Notes: generated by a model from the sequence alone, not told the origin. Numbered from the stretch's first letter, positions 37,921-46,222 are shown. The stretch is 64,000 nt of DNA from Haloplanus litoreus (GCF_042677945.1 NZ_JBHUDN010000003.1); one strand, 5' to 3'. Numbers and translations: made by a program.

Positions 37921-38694
37921 TCACTCCCCGAAGGCGTCGACGGTGAAGCCGTCGTCGACGGTCAGCACGCTCCCCGTGGTGTAACTGGCCGCGTCGCTGG
38001 CGAGGTAGATGGCTGCGCCGACGATTTCCTCCGGGTCGGCCATCCGTCCGTGGATCGTTCGACGCTCGATTTCGCGGTACCGGTCGGTGTCCTCGTCGTA
38101 GGTGCCCGCCGTCTGCTCCGAGCGGACGAATCCGGGTTTGATCGCGTTGACCCGGACGTCGGGGCCGAGTTCCTTCGCTGCGACCCGTGTGAAGGAGTCG
38201 ATACCACCCTTCGCCGTGGTGTAGGGTACGAGATTCGGGATGGCCAACTGATTCGAGATGGAGGAGATGGCGATGATCGACCCCTCGTCCATCCGCTCGG
38301 CGAAGCTCTGTGTGGCCCGGTAGGTGCCGTCGAGTTGCACGTCGAACACCCGCTGCCAGTCCTCCTCGGTGCCGTCGGACAGGGCGGTCCGCGAGATGTA
38401 GCTCTGCGAGGTGACGAGTACGTCCACGCCGCCGAGTTCGTCGACGACGGTATCGCGCATCGTGGCGATGCTGTCCCGGTCGGTCACGTCGCAGGTCACC
38501 TCGACCGTCTCGGCGCCGAGATCACGGAGTTCGGCCGCCGTCTCCGCGACGTGCGCTTCGGTTCGGCTCGTCGCCACGACGTCGGCGCCGTCGGCCGCGA
38601 AGCCGCGGGCCAGGCCGCGACCGATTCCGCTCGTCCCGCCGATTACGACTGCGCGTTTCCCCTCGACCGTCACGGGTGTGTGTTCGTAGGTCAC
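37921..38694 (-). CDS. SDR family oxidoreductase
   Basis: A 257-residue classical short-chain dehydrogenase. NAD motif VVIGGTSGIGRGLARGF, Ser in IIAISSISNQL, the catalytic YxxxK in VPYTTAKGGIDS, and a C-terminal GSVLTVDDGFTVDAFG. The cofactor is probably NAD(P)H and the substrate is unknown. The start is GTG at 38694 (VTYEHTPVTVEGKRA), because the ATG further upstream would overlap the divergent BKACE promoter. Adjacent acyl-CoA synthetase and BKACE genes suggest participation in the same keto-acid pathway, but this is inference. Confidence 0.85.
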   Translation of the reverse strand: MTYEHTPVTVEGKRAVVIGGTSGIGRGLARGFAADGADVVATSRTEAHVAETAAELRDLGAETVEVTCDVTDRDSIATMRDTVVDELGGVDVLVTSQSYISRTALSDGTEEDWQRVFDVQLDGTYRATQSFAERMDEGSIIAISSISNQLAIPNLVPYTTAKGGIDSFTRVAAKELGPDVRVNAIKPGFVRSEQTAGTYDEDTDRYREIERRTIHGRMADPEEIVGAAIYLASDAASYTTGSVLTVDDGFTVDAFGE

Positions 38695-38786
38695 GGACGA
38701 TCGGTCGGCGGTCGGCGACTTAGCCGTTGTCCTCGCGGCCGCCGCGACCCGCACTACTATGCCGGTCCCGGTCGTCCCTCGCTCAC

Positions 38787-39722
38787 ATGCGCGAGTTCGA
38801 CAAGACCATCATCTCCTGTGCGGTGACCGGTGCGATTCACACGCCGACCATGTCTCCGCACCTGCCGATCACGGCCGAGGAAATCGCTTCGGAGGCCATC
38901 GCGGCCGCGGAGGCGGGGGCGAGCATCGTCCACGTCCACGTCCGCGACGAGGAGACCGGGGAGCCGATCACCGACCTCGACCTGTTCCGCGAGGTGGCCG
39001 AGACGATCGCGGACGGCTGTGACGCGGTCGTCCAGCCGACGACCGGCGGGGCACCGACCATGCCACCCGAGGAACGCATCCGGGTCGTGCCCGAACTCGA
39101 ACCCGAGATGGCCTCCTGCAACATGGGGTCGATCAACTTCGGGCTCTACCAGTTGGTCGAGAAGTACGACGAGTTCGAGTTCGACTGGGAGCCGGAGTAT
39201 CTCGACGGAACCCGCGACCTGATCTTCCAGAACACCTTCGAAGACCTGGAGACCATCCTCCCCGTCTTCGACGACCACGGAACCAAACCCGAACTCGAAG
39301 TGTACGACGTGGGCCACCTCTACAACGCGAAACACATGGTGGATCGCGGCCTCCTGCGAACGCCCCTGCACATCCAGTTCGTCATGGGTATCCACGGCGG
39401 TATCGGTGCGAGCGCCAAGAACCTGACCCACCTCGTCGACGTGGCTGACGACCTGTTCGGCGACGAGTTCACCTTCTCCGTCATCGGCGCGGGGCGCAAC
39501 GAGTTCCCCCTCGGCACGCAGGCCGTCTCGATGGGCGGACACGCCCGCGTCGGCCTAGAGGACAACCTCTATCTCGAACGCGGCCGCCTCGCCGAGAGCA
39601 ACGCCGAGTTGGTCGAGAAGATGGTCCGACTCACCCGCGAGGTGGCGGGCCGCGAAATCGCGACGCCGTCCGAGACCCGCGAGATCCTCGGCCTGAAAGG
39701 GGCGTCGGCGACGAACTTCTAA
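38787..39722 (+). CDS. BKACE family enzyme (3-keto-5-aminohexanoate cleavage protein-like)
   Basis: A 311-residue TIM-barrel protein of the beta-keto acid cleavage family, which splits a beta-keto acid using acetyl-CoA. Zinc ligands are seen in SIVHVHVRDEETGEP (HVH), with the Arg/Glu segment IGAGRNEFPLGTQAVSMGGHARVGLEDN and the GIHGGIGAS loop. The family contains many specificities besides lysine fermentation, and no lysine-fermentation partners (kamA, kdd) are present. It starts MREFDKTIISCAVTGAIHTP at 38787, with ACTACTATG about 27 bp upstream. Confidence 0.9.
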   Translation: MREFDKTIISCAVTGAIHTPTMSPHLPITAEEIASEAIAAAEAGASIVHVHVRDEETGEPITDLDLFREVAETIADGCDAVVQPTTGGAPTMPPEERIRVVPELEPEMASCNMGSINFGLYQLVEKYDEFEFDWEPEYLDGTRDLIFQNTFEDLETILPVFDDHGTKPELEVYDVGHLYNAKHMVDRGLLRTPLHIQFVMGIHGGIGASAKNLTHLVDVADDLFGDEFTFSVIGAGRNEFPLGTQAVSMGGHARVGLEDNLYLERGRLAESNAELVEKMVRLTREVAGREIATPSETREILGLKGASATNF

Positions 39723-39784
39723 CCGACGACGGTCCCCGACGCCGTAAGAAAACCCTTAGTACGGTCCCTCGGGTAGGCGGAGCT

Positions 39785-41041
39785 ATGCTCTGGGAGAACA
39801 CCGACCATTCGGCGAGCGAGGCGACGCTCCAGTACACGATGGAGCCGAAAGAGTACGAGAACCGGTTTCTCCCGTACGACGTTCTGACGAACCTCGCGCA
39901 CGTGACGATGCTGAACCGACAGGGGTTCGTCAGCGACACGGAGCTGTCGGAGCTTCGGGCGGCGCTCACCGATCTCTACCGCGAGGCCGAGGAAGTCGAG
40001 GGTGAGGACGTCCACACCTTCGTCGAGGAACGAGTCACCCGGCGGACCGAGGCGGGGAAGAAGATGCACCTGGCCCGGTCGCGCAACGATCAGATCTTCG
40101 TCGACACCCGTCTGTTCATGAAGGACGCGACCATCGACATCGCCGACCGCATCCTCGGCCTGATCGCCGCCCTCGACGAGTTCGCAGCGGAGAAGAACAT
40201 GCTGATCCCGGGGTACACCCATCAGCAGCAGGCGATGCCCTCCTCGACCGGGCTGTGGGCGTCGAGCTACGCCGACGCCCTCGTCGACGACCTGAGGTCC
40301 CTCCGTGCGACCTACCGCATCATCGACTCGAACCCCCTCGGCGCCGCCGCCTCCTACGGCACCAGCCTCGACATCGACCGCGACCTGACGACCGAACTGC
40401 TGGGCTTCGCGACGAAACAGTACAACCCCATCTACTGCTCGAACCGCGGGAAACAGGAGTTGCAACTCCTCCAGACGCTCGACCTGGTGATGCTCGATAT
40501 CCAGAAGATGGCCGAGGACCTCATCAACTTCTCCGAAGATCAGCAGTTCTTCCAGTTGCCCGACGAGTACTGCACCGGTAGCAGCATCATGCCCCAGAAG
40601 CGTAACCCGGACATCCTGGAACTCGCACGGGCGAAAGCCGAGGAGGTGTCGGCGGGGAAAGAGACGATTCGACGGATCATCGGCAAACTGCCGAGCGGCT
40701 ACAACCGGGACAGCCAGCAGACGAAAAAACACCTGATCGAGGGCATCGACACGGTGCGGGCGACGGTCGACATCCTCACAGCCCTGATCGAGGCGCTGGA
40801 ACTCTCGGACGACTTCACCGTCGACGAGGGCATCTTCGCCGCCTACACCGCGAACCGGAAGGTCAAGGAGGGGATGCCGTTCCGCGACGCCTACCACGAG
40901 GTCAAATCCAGCGAGGAGTACGAGGTTCACGACGACGTCGCCGACCCGGTGCGGCAACCCATCGGCGACCTGCCGGAGTTCTGGGCCGCCGAGCGCGAAA
41001 GCTTCGACGAGATGTCGGCACGGCTGTTGACTGCGGAGTGA
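39785..41041 (+). CDS. argininosuccinate lyase-like protein (fumarase/aspartase superfamily)
   Basis: A 418-residue lyase. The superfamily signature GSSIMPQKRNPDILELARAKAEEV is present, as are HLARSRNDQIFVDTRLFM and IPGYTHQQQAMPSSTGLWASS, with the catalytic His/Thr. It is shorter than typical argininosuccinate lyases (about 460-490 residues) and has no argG neighbour, so it may act on a different amino-acid adduct. It sits 62 bp after the BKACE gene in the same direction and may be co-transcribed, although a CCTTAGTAC box lies 27 bp before its own ATG. Confidence 0.82.
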   Translation: MLWENTDHSASEATLQYTMEPKEYENRFLPYDVLTNLAHVTMLNRQGFVSDTELSELRAALTDLYREAEEVEGEDVHTFVEERVTRRTEAGKKMHLARSRNDQIFVDTRLFMKDATIDIADRILGLIAALDEFAAEKNMLIPGYTHQQQAMPSSTGLWASSYADALVDDLRSLRATYRIIDSNPLGAAASYGTSLDIDRDLTTELLGFATKQYNPIYCSNRGKQELQLLQTLDLVMLDIQKMAEDLINFSEDQQFFQLPDEYCTGSSIMPQKRNPDILELARAKAEEVSAGKETIRRIIGKLPSGYNRDSQQTKKHLIEGIDTVRATVDILTALIEALELSDDFTVDEGIFAAYTANRKVKEGMPFRDAYHEVKSSEEYEVHDDVADPVRQPIGDLPEFWAAERESFDEMSARLLTAE

Positions 41042-41092
41042 CGTCCAAAACGGCGGCCGCGTCCGTCCCGAACCCGACGGTCACCTCGCGCC

Positions 41093-41335
41093 TTACAGCG
41101 TGTGTTCGTCGTCCGACTCGTTGCGGATGGCGGGGTCCTGCTGATCGTCGACCACCTGCGTGAACAGGTCCTCGTCGGTCGTCTGATTCGGCGACTCGTC
41201 GGTGGTGTACGCCGACACGCCCAGCGAGAGCAGTTCCTCGACCGCCTGATCCCGGTTGATGAACTCCCCCTCGTCGACGAGTTGTCTGATCTCGATGTCC
41301 ACGTCGTCCGGCAACGAAATTTCCGCGGAAGGCAT
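41093..41335 (-). CDS. ribbon-helix-helix (CopG-like) small protein
   Basis: An 80-residue protein whose N-terminal 35 residues, AEISLPDDVDIEIRQLVDEG then FINRDQAVEELLSLG, match a ribbon-helix-helix DNA-binding fold: a beta strand followed by two helices. The C-terminal half is acidic and low complexity (ESPNQTTDEDLFTQVVDDQQDPAIRNESDDE). No toxin gene is adjacent, so an antitoxin role is not supported; a small transcription regulator is more likely. A minus-strand TTTTTAA at 41362-41368 lies about 30 bp upstream of the ATG at 41335. Confidence 0.75.
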   Translation of the reverse strand: MPSAEISLPDDVDIEIRQLVDEGEFINRDQAVEELLSLGVSAYTTDESPNQTTDEDLFTQVVDDQQDPAIRNESDDEHTL

Positions 41336-41361
41336 ACCGCCCACTCAGGTGTTCATCCGTG

Positions 41362-41368
41362 TTAAAAA
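41362..41368 (-). promoter_or_regulatory. TATA box of RHH gene
   Basis: Minus-strand TTTTTAA about 30 bp upstream of the ATG at 41335. Confidence 0.5.
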
Positions 41369-41507
41369 CCCGGTTTCGGCAACGTCCACGATCACGTCGC
41401 TGTCCGCCCCTGATCGCCGCACGCCGGCCGACTGCACCCGTCTCCGTCCCTGCGCTCGAACATGTTCGCACCCAGGTCGAGGGGCCGTCGGGGCGTAGGG
41501 CCGCGTA

Positions 41508-42823
41508 TGTCAACCGTGCCCGGTGATCTCGACACGGATCGCCAACCCCCGCTCTCGGTCCCGCTGTGGCACTTCGTCGTCGCGTTGGTCTTCCTGCTTA
41601 CCGGTGCAGTGCTGGGCGTCACCGACGCCCTCGGCGTCGCGCCGGGGCTCGCGCGTCTCGCTCACCTCCACCTGCTGTTGGTCGGCTTCGTCTGTCTCAC
41701 CATCGCCGGCGCGATGACACAGTTCGTCCCCGTGTGGTCCGGGACGACGCTGCACTCCCGACGACTGGCTCAAGCGCAGTTGTGGCTCGTCGTCGGGGGC
41801 CTCCTCGGCCTCGTCGCCGCATTCCTGAGCGGCCGTGTGGCGATGCTTCCGCCGTTCGGCGCACTCCTGCTCGTGGGTTTCTGGACGTTCGCGTACAACG
41901 TCGGCCGGACGCTCGCGAGAACGCGACCACTCGACGTGACCGAACGTCACTTCGCCGCGGCGCTCGGCTTCTTCCTGACGCTGACGCCCCTCGGGCTCAC
42001 ACTGGCGACCGACTTCGTCACGCCCGTCTTCGTCGGCACGGGCGTCTCCCGCGGCGGCGTCGTCGCGGCCCACGCCACGCTGGCCGTCTTCGGTGCCGTC
42101 CTGACTACCGTCTTCGGCGCCCTCTACCAGCTCGTGCCGATGTTCGGCCAGACGGGGTTACGGGGGGTCGACCACGCCCTGCAGCGGTTCGAGACGGTCG
42201 TCTATCCGGCCGGCGTCGTCGTCCTCGCGGTCGGCCGCCTCGTCGCGTCGGCGCCGCTGGCGCGCCTCGGCGCCGTCCTCCTGCTCGCCGGGTTCCTCGC
42301 CTTCGTCGTCGTCCTCGGCCGGCTCCTCCTCGACGCGCGCACGGACCGGTCGCCGATGCTGGTCCGGTACGCCCTGCTCGCGCCGGCCGCGCTCGCGTGG
42401 GCGCTGCTCGCCGCTCCCGCGTGGCTCCGTGACCCGCTGGCCGCGACGGGCCGGTTCGGCGCTCCCGGCACGGCCCACCTGCTCGCCCTCCTCCTCCTCT
42501 TCGTCCTCCTCGGGACGCTGTATCACGTCGTCCCATTCCTCGTCTGGATCCACCGCTACAGCGACCGACTCGGCTTCGAGGACGTCCCGCTGATCGACGA
42601 CCTCTACGACGGCCGCCTCGCGACTACCGACCTCGTCCTCGTCGCCGGCGGCGGCGCGCGCCACGTCGTCGGCGACGCGTTCGCGCACCCCCTGCTGACC
42701 CTCGGCGGCGGACTGGCCCTCTTCGGAGGGCTCTCCGTCTTCGCCGCGAACCTGCTGCTCGTCCTGTGGCGACACGCGCCCGACTCGCTCCGCCGCGATG
42801 CCCGTGATCCGGCCCGAGACTGA
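41508..42823 (+). CDS. heme-copper oxidase-like multi-pass membrane protein
   Basis: A 438-residue protein with about 12 helices. A motif recurs: HLHLLLVGFVCLTIAGAMTQ then FVP near residue 50, HATLAVFGAVLTTVFGALYQ then LVP near residue 185, and a shorter copy HLLALLLLFVLLGTLYHVVP near residue 325. H-x6-G-x7-GA-x3-Q-x2-P is shared by the first two. Such motifs occur in CcoN/NorB-like proteins and their relatives, but the full metal-ligand set of an oxidase is not visible. The role may be in respiratory or nitrogen-oxide metabolism. It converges on the radical SAM operon and the stop codons are three bases apart. Confidence 0.72.
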
Positions 42824-42825
42824 CG

Positions 42826-43371
42826 TCACAACGGGGTCGTGGGACCGCCCGCCGCTCCGCCACGGTCCGTCTCCGCGACGGGGCCGGCCTCCTGAAACGA
42901 CGCCTCCAGATCGGCGAGCCGACCGTTGATCCGGTCGCTCGCCTCATGCATCGGGGCGACACGGACGCGCACGAGGGAGAACTCGTGAGGTGGCCCGACA
43001 TCGTCAGCGTTCCAGGCCCGGAACGACGCCGTCGCCAGCGTGTCGCTCTGCGGGCAGAACTCGGTGGTCGGGGTGAACTCAGCGCGCAGGACCGACGGGT
43101 CGTCGGCGTCGACGGCGTAGCGGTAGCCCGCGTCCGGATGCCGGGCGTCGAGGTTCAGGCGCGCGAGGTTGTAGCCGAAGGTGACGTCGTAGACGGAGCG
43201 GGCTTCGAAGCGCGTACGAGTCAGGCGGTGGAAGGCGGCGTGGTCGGGGCCGGTCAGCACCGCGTGGCCGTCGAGGAACGGTCCCGGACTAGGCAGGTGC
43301 GCCGACTCGAACGAGTCGTCGTCGTCGAAGTCGTCGTCGCCGCTCAACCAGGGACGGGGCACGATGGTCAT
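42826..43371 (-). CDS. unknown protein, last gene of the radical SAM operon
   Basis: A 181-residue soluble protein. The N-terminal part reads SAHLPSPGPFLDGHAVLTGP; the centre has VYDVTFGYNLARLNLDARHP and the single-Cys segment TTEFCPQSDTLATASFRAWN. The C-terminal 25 residues are low complexity. The FCPQS region could bind or relay a metal or substrate, but I do not recognise the family. It lies 29 bp downstream of the helical protein gene in the same direction, so it is probably part of the operon with the radical SAM enzyme. Confidence 0.65.
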   Translation of the reverse strand: MTIVPRPWLSGDDDFDDDDSFESAHLPSPGPFLDGHAVLTGPDHAAFHRLTRTRFEARSVYDVTFGYNLARLNLDARHPDAGYRYAVDADDPSVLRAEFTPTTEFCPQSDTLATASFRAWNADDVGPPHEFSLVRVRVAPMHEASDRINGRLADLEASFQEAGPVAETDRGGAAGGPTTPL

Positions 43372-43400
43372 GGCTACGCTAGTGTACGGCGGCGCGGCAC

Positions 43401-43745
43401 CTACCCCTGATCACGAACGTCTTCGTCCGGGAGGAACAGGCGACCGACCGCCGCGGGAGCGGTCGACGACGAGTCGTCGGTCGCCTGGCGGGCGGGAACG
43501 AGGACGCCGGCCACGATGCGTTCGGCCATCCGCGCGACGACCCGTCGCTCGGCCGGCGAGAGGGCGTCGAGGTTCGCAAACGCCGTCGCGAGTTCCCGGC
43601 GTGCGACGGCGACGCCGCGGTCACGGAGGCGCCGGTCCAGGCGCTCGGCGTCCGGTCGCGCGTCGCCCGCCGAGTCGCCGTCGGTCACCGTCTCCGGGCG
43701 TTGGTCCGCAGTCGCGTGGGCGTCGAGGATTGGTTGCGTCGACAC
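43401..43745 (-). CDS. small helical protein resembling the glutamyl-tRNA reductase C-terminal domain
   Basis: A 114-residue protein. The segment RRELATAFANLDALSPAERR followed by VVARMAERIVAGVLVPARQA has the spacing of the HemA (GluTR) dimerisation domain, with its helix-Leu-helix-P pattern. The catalytic and NADPH domains are absent, so it is not a reductase. It starts with GTG at 43745, three bases after the radical SAM stop, so it is translationally coupled. A tetrapyrrole link (for example heme d1-like chemistry) is speculative. A simple helical adaptor is the alternative. Confidence 0.62.
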   Translation of the reverse strand: MSTQPILDAHATADQRPETVTDGDSAGDARPDAERLDRRLRDRGVAVARRELATAFANLDALSPAERRVVARMAERIVAGVLVPARQATDDSSSTAPAAVGRLFLPDEDVRDQG

Positions 43746-43748
43746 GGA

Positions 43749-44852
43749 TCAGACACCCTGACGCGGTTCGTGACTCTCGGGAAGCGGTCCGTCGTAGCCG
43801 TCCGGAACGTAGGCACACAGCGGATCGCTCGCCAGCGGATCGCCCGTCTCGGCGTACGCCCGTGACCGACTCCCGCCACAGACACCTCGGAACTCGCAGG
43901 CGCCGCACTTCCCGCGGAGGGCGTCGGGGTCCCGGAGGTCGGTGAACAGGTCGGCGGTCCGGTAGCAGTCCACGAGCCCCGTCTCGCGAACGTTGCCGGC
44001 CGACACAGGGAGAAAGCCCGACGGGAACACATCGCCGACGTGGCTGACGAACGCGAAGCCGTCGCCGGCCGTGATACCGACCCGGCGGCCGATGGCGTCG
44101 ACCGCGTCGCCGTCGCCCGCTTCCCCGTCCCGTCGCTGGAGGGCGACCCGACGGTAGTGGGGCGCCTCGGTGGTCTTGATTCCGAAGTCCGCGGTCGCCT
44201 CCACGTCGACCAGCCACTCCATCACCCGTTCGGCGCGCGCGGGGTCGATGGCGTCGAGGACGGCGCCGCGACCGATGGGGACGAGGAAGAACACGGACCA
44301 CAGCACGGCGTCCAGGTCCGCCACCAGGTCGCGGATCGCCGGGAGTTCCCCGACCGTCTCGGCACAGACGGTCGTGTTGATCTGGAGCGGCAGGCCGGCC
44401 TCGCGGGCCGCCTCGGCCGCCCGGACGGTGGCGTCGAAGCTCCCGGGCTCGCCGCGGAACTCGTCGTGGGCGGCCCGCGACCCGCCGTCGACGCTCACGG
44501 CGAGGCGCCGGGCGCCCGCCTCGGCGAGGGCGTCGACGCGCTCGGGGGTCAGCGACGCCGTCCCGCTGGGGGTGAGCGTCATCAGGAGGCCCTGCTCGGC
44601 GCCGTACTCCACGAGTTCGACGGTGTCGTCGCGGGCGAGCGGGTCGCCCCCCGAGAGGACGACCAGTTGGTTCTCGCCGAAGCGGCGGGCCTCGTCGAGG
44701 AGCGCCTTCCCCTCCGCCGTCGTGAGTTCGTCGGGGTGGCGCTCCGGTTGGGCGTCCGCCCGGCAGTGCTTGCACGTGAGCTCGCACGCCCGCGTGAGTT
44801 CCCACACGAGGACGAACGGCCGTCGGTCGGTGTCGATGGCGCTCGGGTGCAT
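43749..44852 (-). CDS. radical SAM/SPASM domain protein
   Basis: A 367-residue enzyme. The radical SAM cluster motif CxxxCxxC appears in ELTRACELTCKHCRADAQ (about residue 25), with a VVLSGGDPLARDD motif (SAM binding, GGDP) near residue 65. The C-terminal SPASM/twitch region has KCGACEFRGVCGGSRSRAYA and a later DPLCAYVP for auxiliary clusters. Such enzymes mature peptides or cofactors (for example PqqE or NirJ types). It begins one base after the CGCGG protein stop (TAAGATG), which strongly suggests that the 96-aa protein is its substrate or partner. Confidence 0.88.
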   Translation of the reverse strand: MHPSAIDTDRRPFVLVWELTRACELTCKHCRADAQPERHPDELTTAEGKALLDEARRFGENQLVVLSGGDPLARDDTVELVEYGAEQGLLMTLTPSGTASLTPERVDALAEAGARRLAVSVDGGSRAAHDEFRGEPGSFDATVRAAEAAREAGLPLQINTTVCAETVGELPAIRDLVADLDAVLWSVFFLVPIGRGAVLDAIDPARAERVMEWLVDVEATADFGIKTTEAPHYRRVALQRRDGEAGDGDAVDAIGRRVGITAGDGFAFVSHVGDVFPSGFLPVSAGNVRETGLVDCYRTADLFTDLRDPDALRGKCGACEFRGVCGGSRSRAYAETGDPLASDPLCAYVPDGYDGPLPESHEPRQGV

Positions 44853-44853
44853 C

Positions 44854-45144
44854 TTAGCGGTGGACGCGGGTGACGTGCCCGCCACAGCCACACCGGTCGA
44901 CGTACTCGACGGTCACGTCGTCGAACGCCGCCCGGAGTTCGACGTGGAGATACGTCGAAGGGTGACCGTGGTCGCCGTGGGTCACGAGGTTGACGTGAGT
45001 GCCCGGTGCGGTGGCGGCTACCGCGTCGAGTGACTCCTCGACCATGAGATCACGGTCGGCGGCGTGTTCGGGACCTTCGAGATTCGCCGACCACGACGTC
45101 TCGTGGACCGGTTCCGCGGTCGGATCGTCACCTGTGGTCTCCAT
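44854..45144 (-). CDS. CGCGG-motif protein, candidate radical-SAM-modified peptide
   Basis: A 96-residue protein ending VEYVDRCGCGGHVTRVHR; CGCGG is at residues 85-89. The rest is acidic with a globular-looking segment (THVNLVTHGDHGHPSTYLHV). From memory, haloarchaeal proteins with this ending are named CGCGG-family putative rSAM-modified RiPPs; I cannot check this here. The position directly before the radical SAM/SPASM gene supports it. I chose the ATG at 45144 (METTGDDPTAEP) as start. The modification, if any, is unknown. It could instead be a metal chaperone or carrier using the two Cys. Confidence 0.78.
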   Translation of the reverse strand: METTGDDPTAEPVHETSWSANLEGPEHAADRDLMVEESLDAVAATAPGTHVNLVTHGDHGHPSTYLHVELRAAFDDVTVEYVDRCGCGGHVTRVHR

Positions 45145-45199
45145 ACCTGCGGGTTGTCGGTGCGTCACCCAAAGCGATGGCCCGAACACGTTCGGCTCG

Positions 45200-45616
45200 T
45201 CACGCAGCGAGGGAGTCGAGATAGTCGAACTGCGCGTCGAGTTCGCGCCGTCGCTGTCGGCTGACCACCGTGGCGTCGAGTAACTCGCCGACGAGCGCCA
45301 CGTCGAGGGCGAAGTTCGTCTCCGCCTCGACGCGGACGCCCACCTCGCCCGCGTCTTCGAGGCGGTAGACCGTGCGCATGGACTCGAAGAGGCCGTCGCA
45401 CTGTTCGTAGGCGAGGACGGCGTCCGGCAGGTCGATGATTCCGAGCGTCAACTGAATCTCGGCGATGCCTACCCGGTTGGTGATTCGAATCTCGTCGCCC
45501 TCGACGACCACCTCGTCGAAGCCGGCCGCACGCATGAACGGTTCGACGTCCGTAATCGCGTCGCTGAGTGTCGACTCGGGTGCCGAAATCGTCCGCGAGA
45601 CGGTAACTGTTTCCAT
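45200..45616 (-). CDS. SRPBCC superfamily protein
   Basis: A 138-residue protein beginning METVTVSRTISAPESTLSDA, the typical start of the START/Bet v1-like lipid or ligand-binding fold. It continues with FDEVVVEGDEIRITNRVGIA and ends EAETNFALDVALVGELLDA. Members bind small hydrophobic ligands or act as CoxG-like assembly factors. It is directly upstream (55 bp) of the CGCGG gene in the same direction and could be co-expressed with it. There are no catalytic residues to name. Confidence 0.77.
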   Translation of the reverse strand: METVTVSRTISAPESTLSDAITDVEPFMRAAGFDEVVVEGDEIRITNRVGIAEIQLTLGIIDLPDAVLAYEQCDGLFESMRTVYRLEDAGEVGVRVEAETNFALDVALVGELLDATVVSRQRRRELDAQFDYLDSLAA

Positions 45617-45720
45617 GGGAACGTTCACTCGCGTGAGCCTCAAGAACCCCGGACACGGTGAGCCCCGTGGCGAACCCGTTCGGGACAAACGCCTCCCTGG
45701 AGGTCCCCCAATTGAAGCGT

Positions 45721-45984
45721 ATGTCAGGCGTCGAATCGCTACTGGCCGAGACGAGTGCCCCACCGACGGACCGACACGAGTTGCTCGACGTGCGCGACCT
45801 GCCGCCCCCGGAGCCGCTGAAGCGGACGCTGGAGACACTGGCCGAACTCGGAGACGACGGCGTGGTCGTACAGGTGAACGACCGGGTGCCCCAACACCTG
45901 TTCCCCCGCCTGGACGACCGCGGGTTCGCCTACGACACCGTCGAGCGTGAGGACCGCGTGGTGACGGCCATCTGGAGCGAGTGA
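45721..45984 (+). CDS. DUF2249 domain protein
   Basis: An 87-residue protein with LDVRDLPPPEPLKRTLETLA and VVVQVNDRVPQHLFPRLDDRG, the DUF2249 (SirA-like fold) pattern. DUF2249 proteins are often near denitrification and cytochrome-related genes, which fits the neighbouring oxidase-like and radical SAM genes. The molecular role is unknown. The ATG at 45721 follows the palindrome CCTCCCTGGAGG at about 45691-45704, whose GGAGG may act as a ribosome binding site, although the spacing of about 17 bp is long. Confidence 0.8.
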   Translation: MSGVESLLAETSAPPTDRHELLDVRDLPPPEPLKRTLETLAELGDDGVVVQVNDRVPQHLFPRLDDRGFAYDTVEREDRVVTAIWSE

Positions 45985-46036
45985 CGGCCACCCCGTACCC
46001 GTGGATTTTTACCGACCGACCGCTACCTGCCCGGTA

Positions 46037-46222
46037 ATGAAGGAATCCCTGATGGAGATCCTCTGTGACCCACTCGACAAGAGCGACCTCGAACTCGAAG
46101 TGGACGAGCGAGACGGCGAGGAGATCATCGAGGGCCGCCTGATCGGGACCGTCACGGGCGAGGTGTACCCGATCGAAGACGGCATCCCGAACCTGCTGCC
46201 GCCGGATATGCGCGACGACTGA
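46037..46222 (+). CDS. Trm112-like methyltransferase activator
   Basis: A 61-residue protein starting MKESLMEILCDPLDKSDLEL and ending in EVYPIEDGIPNLLPPDMRD. This is the Trm112/UPF0434 fold, a small partner that activates methyltransferases acting on tRNA, rRNA and release factors. In this copy the usual zinc Cys set is reduced to one (LCDP), as in many archaeal and bacterial members. The TTTTTACC box at about 46006-46013 is 24-30 bp before the ATG and supports the start. Confidence 0.82.
   Translation: MKESLMEILCDPLDKSDLELEVDERDGEEIIEGRLIGTVTGEVYPIEDGIPNLLPPDMRDD

Noticed and set aside
39785..41041. Assignment as true argininosuccinate lyase (argH)
   Set aside because: Short length and lack of argG; kept as lyase-like only.
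41093..41335. RHH gene as antitoxin of a toxin-antitoxin pair
   Set aside because: No toxin-like gene adjacent on either side.
43621..44805. 394-aa open frame in another phase over the radical SAM gene
   Set aside because: Arg/Gly/Pro-rich product typical of a shadow frame; the in-phase gene has the radical SAM and SPASM Cys motifs.
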